Virus record (IMG/VR): IMGVR_UViG_3300009169_000053
Location: 1 to 33,551 of that record
Source: a virus
Length of the DNA: 33,551 bases
Strand: one strand, 5' to 3'
The notes beneath the pieces are model-generated. The model made no database searches, was not told where the DNA came from, and saw nothing but the letters and a program-made list of their open reading frames with translations. The translations under genes were made by a program, and so were the position numbers. Positions 32,692 to 33,551 of the stretch are shown here, piece by piece. Positions within the stretch are counted from its first letter, which is position 1. Each line of letters begins with the position of its first letter.

Positions 32692-33551
32692 TTAAGGATT
32701 TGGAATGTACATAATATAATAACAAGCAATGGAAGGCTGTATGTTTGCATGAGAAAGTCCGCCTCCTGTAGAGCCTATTGTTGCATTAACTCCTGTAAAA
32801 CTAGTACTTGTCTTTCCTACAGTTGCACCTAGTGTGCTAGGACGAAGTGCATATTGTTCGTTTGTTCCATAGGATCCTGCAGAAGCAATAGGAGTTGTTG
32901 AGTTTATTATAGCGGTAGATGCTGATGTGTCTGACCCAGCAACGAAGTGATGATGCCCAGGATCTGTCAAAGTTACACTGTGCGTGTGAGCAGGAATCTG
33001 TGTAGCAGACAATGTTACGGTGTTTGCACCTGTAGCAAGATTTAGAGCATAGTTTGGATTGCTTGGATTAGAAGGATCTACAGCTGGATTAAGAGCTCCA
33101 CCACCTACACCTACAATTGCACCTACACCAACTCTACCTCTCTTGTCAGGAGTTCCATTAAGACCGTTACAAAGATAGATTTGTTGCCAAGGTCCTATTC
33201 CTACACCATTAACATCAAAGTTACCAGAAAGTCCTCCATAATATTCCATTACAGTGAACGGAACCATTCTTGTATAATAAGGAGTGACTGCTGGTGCTAC
33301 AGAAGCAAGATATGCAGCAATCAAACCGTTAAGGTCAGCAATCTTTACATAGTTTGTACTTACGTCAAGAGCAAGTGCTGCTAAGTCAACTCCCAGCTGA
33401 CAAAGTTTTGTAATTACAGCTTGTACAATATCATGTGTATCAGACGATGCTGTAACTCCTGTAAGACATCCAATAGTATAATTGGCATTCAGTGTAGTGA
33501 GAGTTCCGTTGATTGATGTAACCTGAGTTTGTAAGTTACAAGCAGCTTTTA
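32692..33551 (-). CDS. tail fibre protein with phage tail-collar domain (5' end outside window)
   Basis: The frame is open to the right edge: 285 codons are visible, and no start codon needs to lie in the window. TTG at 33324 is an internal codon rather than a start. The visible N-terminal part (QTQVTSINGTLTTLNANYTI) looks like a repetitive helical or coiled stalk. The C-terminal part has the tail-collar signature: WQQIYLCNGLNGTPDKRGRV, Gly/Ala/Ser-rich strands, PAHTHSVTLTDPGHHHF and HANIQPSIACYYIMYI at the end. Proteins with this domain form the distal tips of tail fibres and contact the host surface. The His-rich loop (HTH, GHHHF) is usual for the family and may bind metal. It is co-transcribed with the 113-residue gene that follows after three bases. 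Confidence 0.88.
   Translation of the reverse strand, partial: KAACNLQTQVTSINGTLTTLNANYTIGCLTGVTASSDTHDIVQAVITKLCQLGVDLAALALDVSTNYVKIADLNGLIAAYLASVAPAVTPYYTRMVPFTVMEYYGGLSGNFDVNGVGIGPWQQIYLCNGLNGTPDKRGRVGVGAIVGVGGGALNPAVDPSNPSNPNYALNLATGANTVTLSATQIPAHTHSVTLTDPGHHHFVAGSDTSASTAIINSTTPIASAGSYGTNEQYALRPSTLGATVGKTSTSFTGVNATIGSTGGGLSHANIQPSIACYYIMYIPNP

Noticed and set aside
32692-33324. Tail fibre gene starting at TTG 33324
   Set aside because: The frame remains open without stop to the right edge and the upstream residues form a plausible fibre stalk, so the true start lies outside the window.
1-33551. tRNA genes, integrase or attachment sites
   Set aside because: I saw no cloverleaf-like segment in the few gaps, no recombinase motif and no direct repeats resembling attachment sites.

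Overview
The window looks like part of the late, structural half of a crAss-like phage (Crassvirales) that infects a Bacteroidota host. The evidence is a DFDID catalytic motif in a giant virion-type protein, the known late gene order (tail fibre, HU/IHF-like protein, tail-tube protein, huge tail 'muzzle', internal proteins, RNA polymerase polyproteins), low G+C, A-rich translation starts and Bacteroidota-type promoter boxes. Family names are from memory and pattern recognition; no search was run.

All supported genes lie on the minus strand and are transcribed from high to low coordinates. Coding density is very high. The only gaps over 50 bases are 32180-32346 and 18063-18150, and each carries regulatory signals. 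Region by region, in transcription order: (1) 33551-32347 holds the C-terminal part of a tail-collar fibre and a small Thr-tailed protein, closed by an intrinsic terminator. (2) 32255-18151 starts at a promoter and encodes a metallophosphoesterase with a helix-turn-helix-like N-terminus, a Cys-rich structural protein, an HU/IHF-like protein, a connector/tail-tube-like protein, the 1551-residue muzzle, two small proteins with paralogous N-terminal domains, a protein with WLxKYE-type motifs at both ends, a free-standing HNH endonuclease and an 894-residue protein with a glycine zipper. (3) 18109 down to the left edge starts at a second promoter and encodes the presumed ejected cargo: an 880-residue helical protein, a 2512-residue polyprotein, the 1653-residue RNA polymerase catalytic protein and a polyprotein with a PD-(D/E)XK nuclease domain that runs out of the window.

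The genes fit one programme: build the tail and muzzle, then load the virion with large proteins that enter the cell with the DNA. The cargo module is the most interesting part. Polymerase, nuclease and three zincin-like metalloprotease domains are strung along consecutive overlapping reading frames, and each zincin core differs (HEVKH, HEIGE, EEAMH). The polymerase itself appears divided between two frames at an A6 run. The muzzle also appears broken into several frames by Thr-linker domain cassettes. Fourteen of the fifteen visible stop codons are TAA and one is TAG; no in-frame stop interrupts any gene, so the standard code suffices here.
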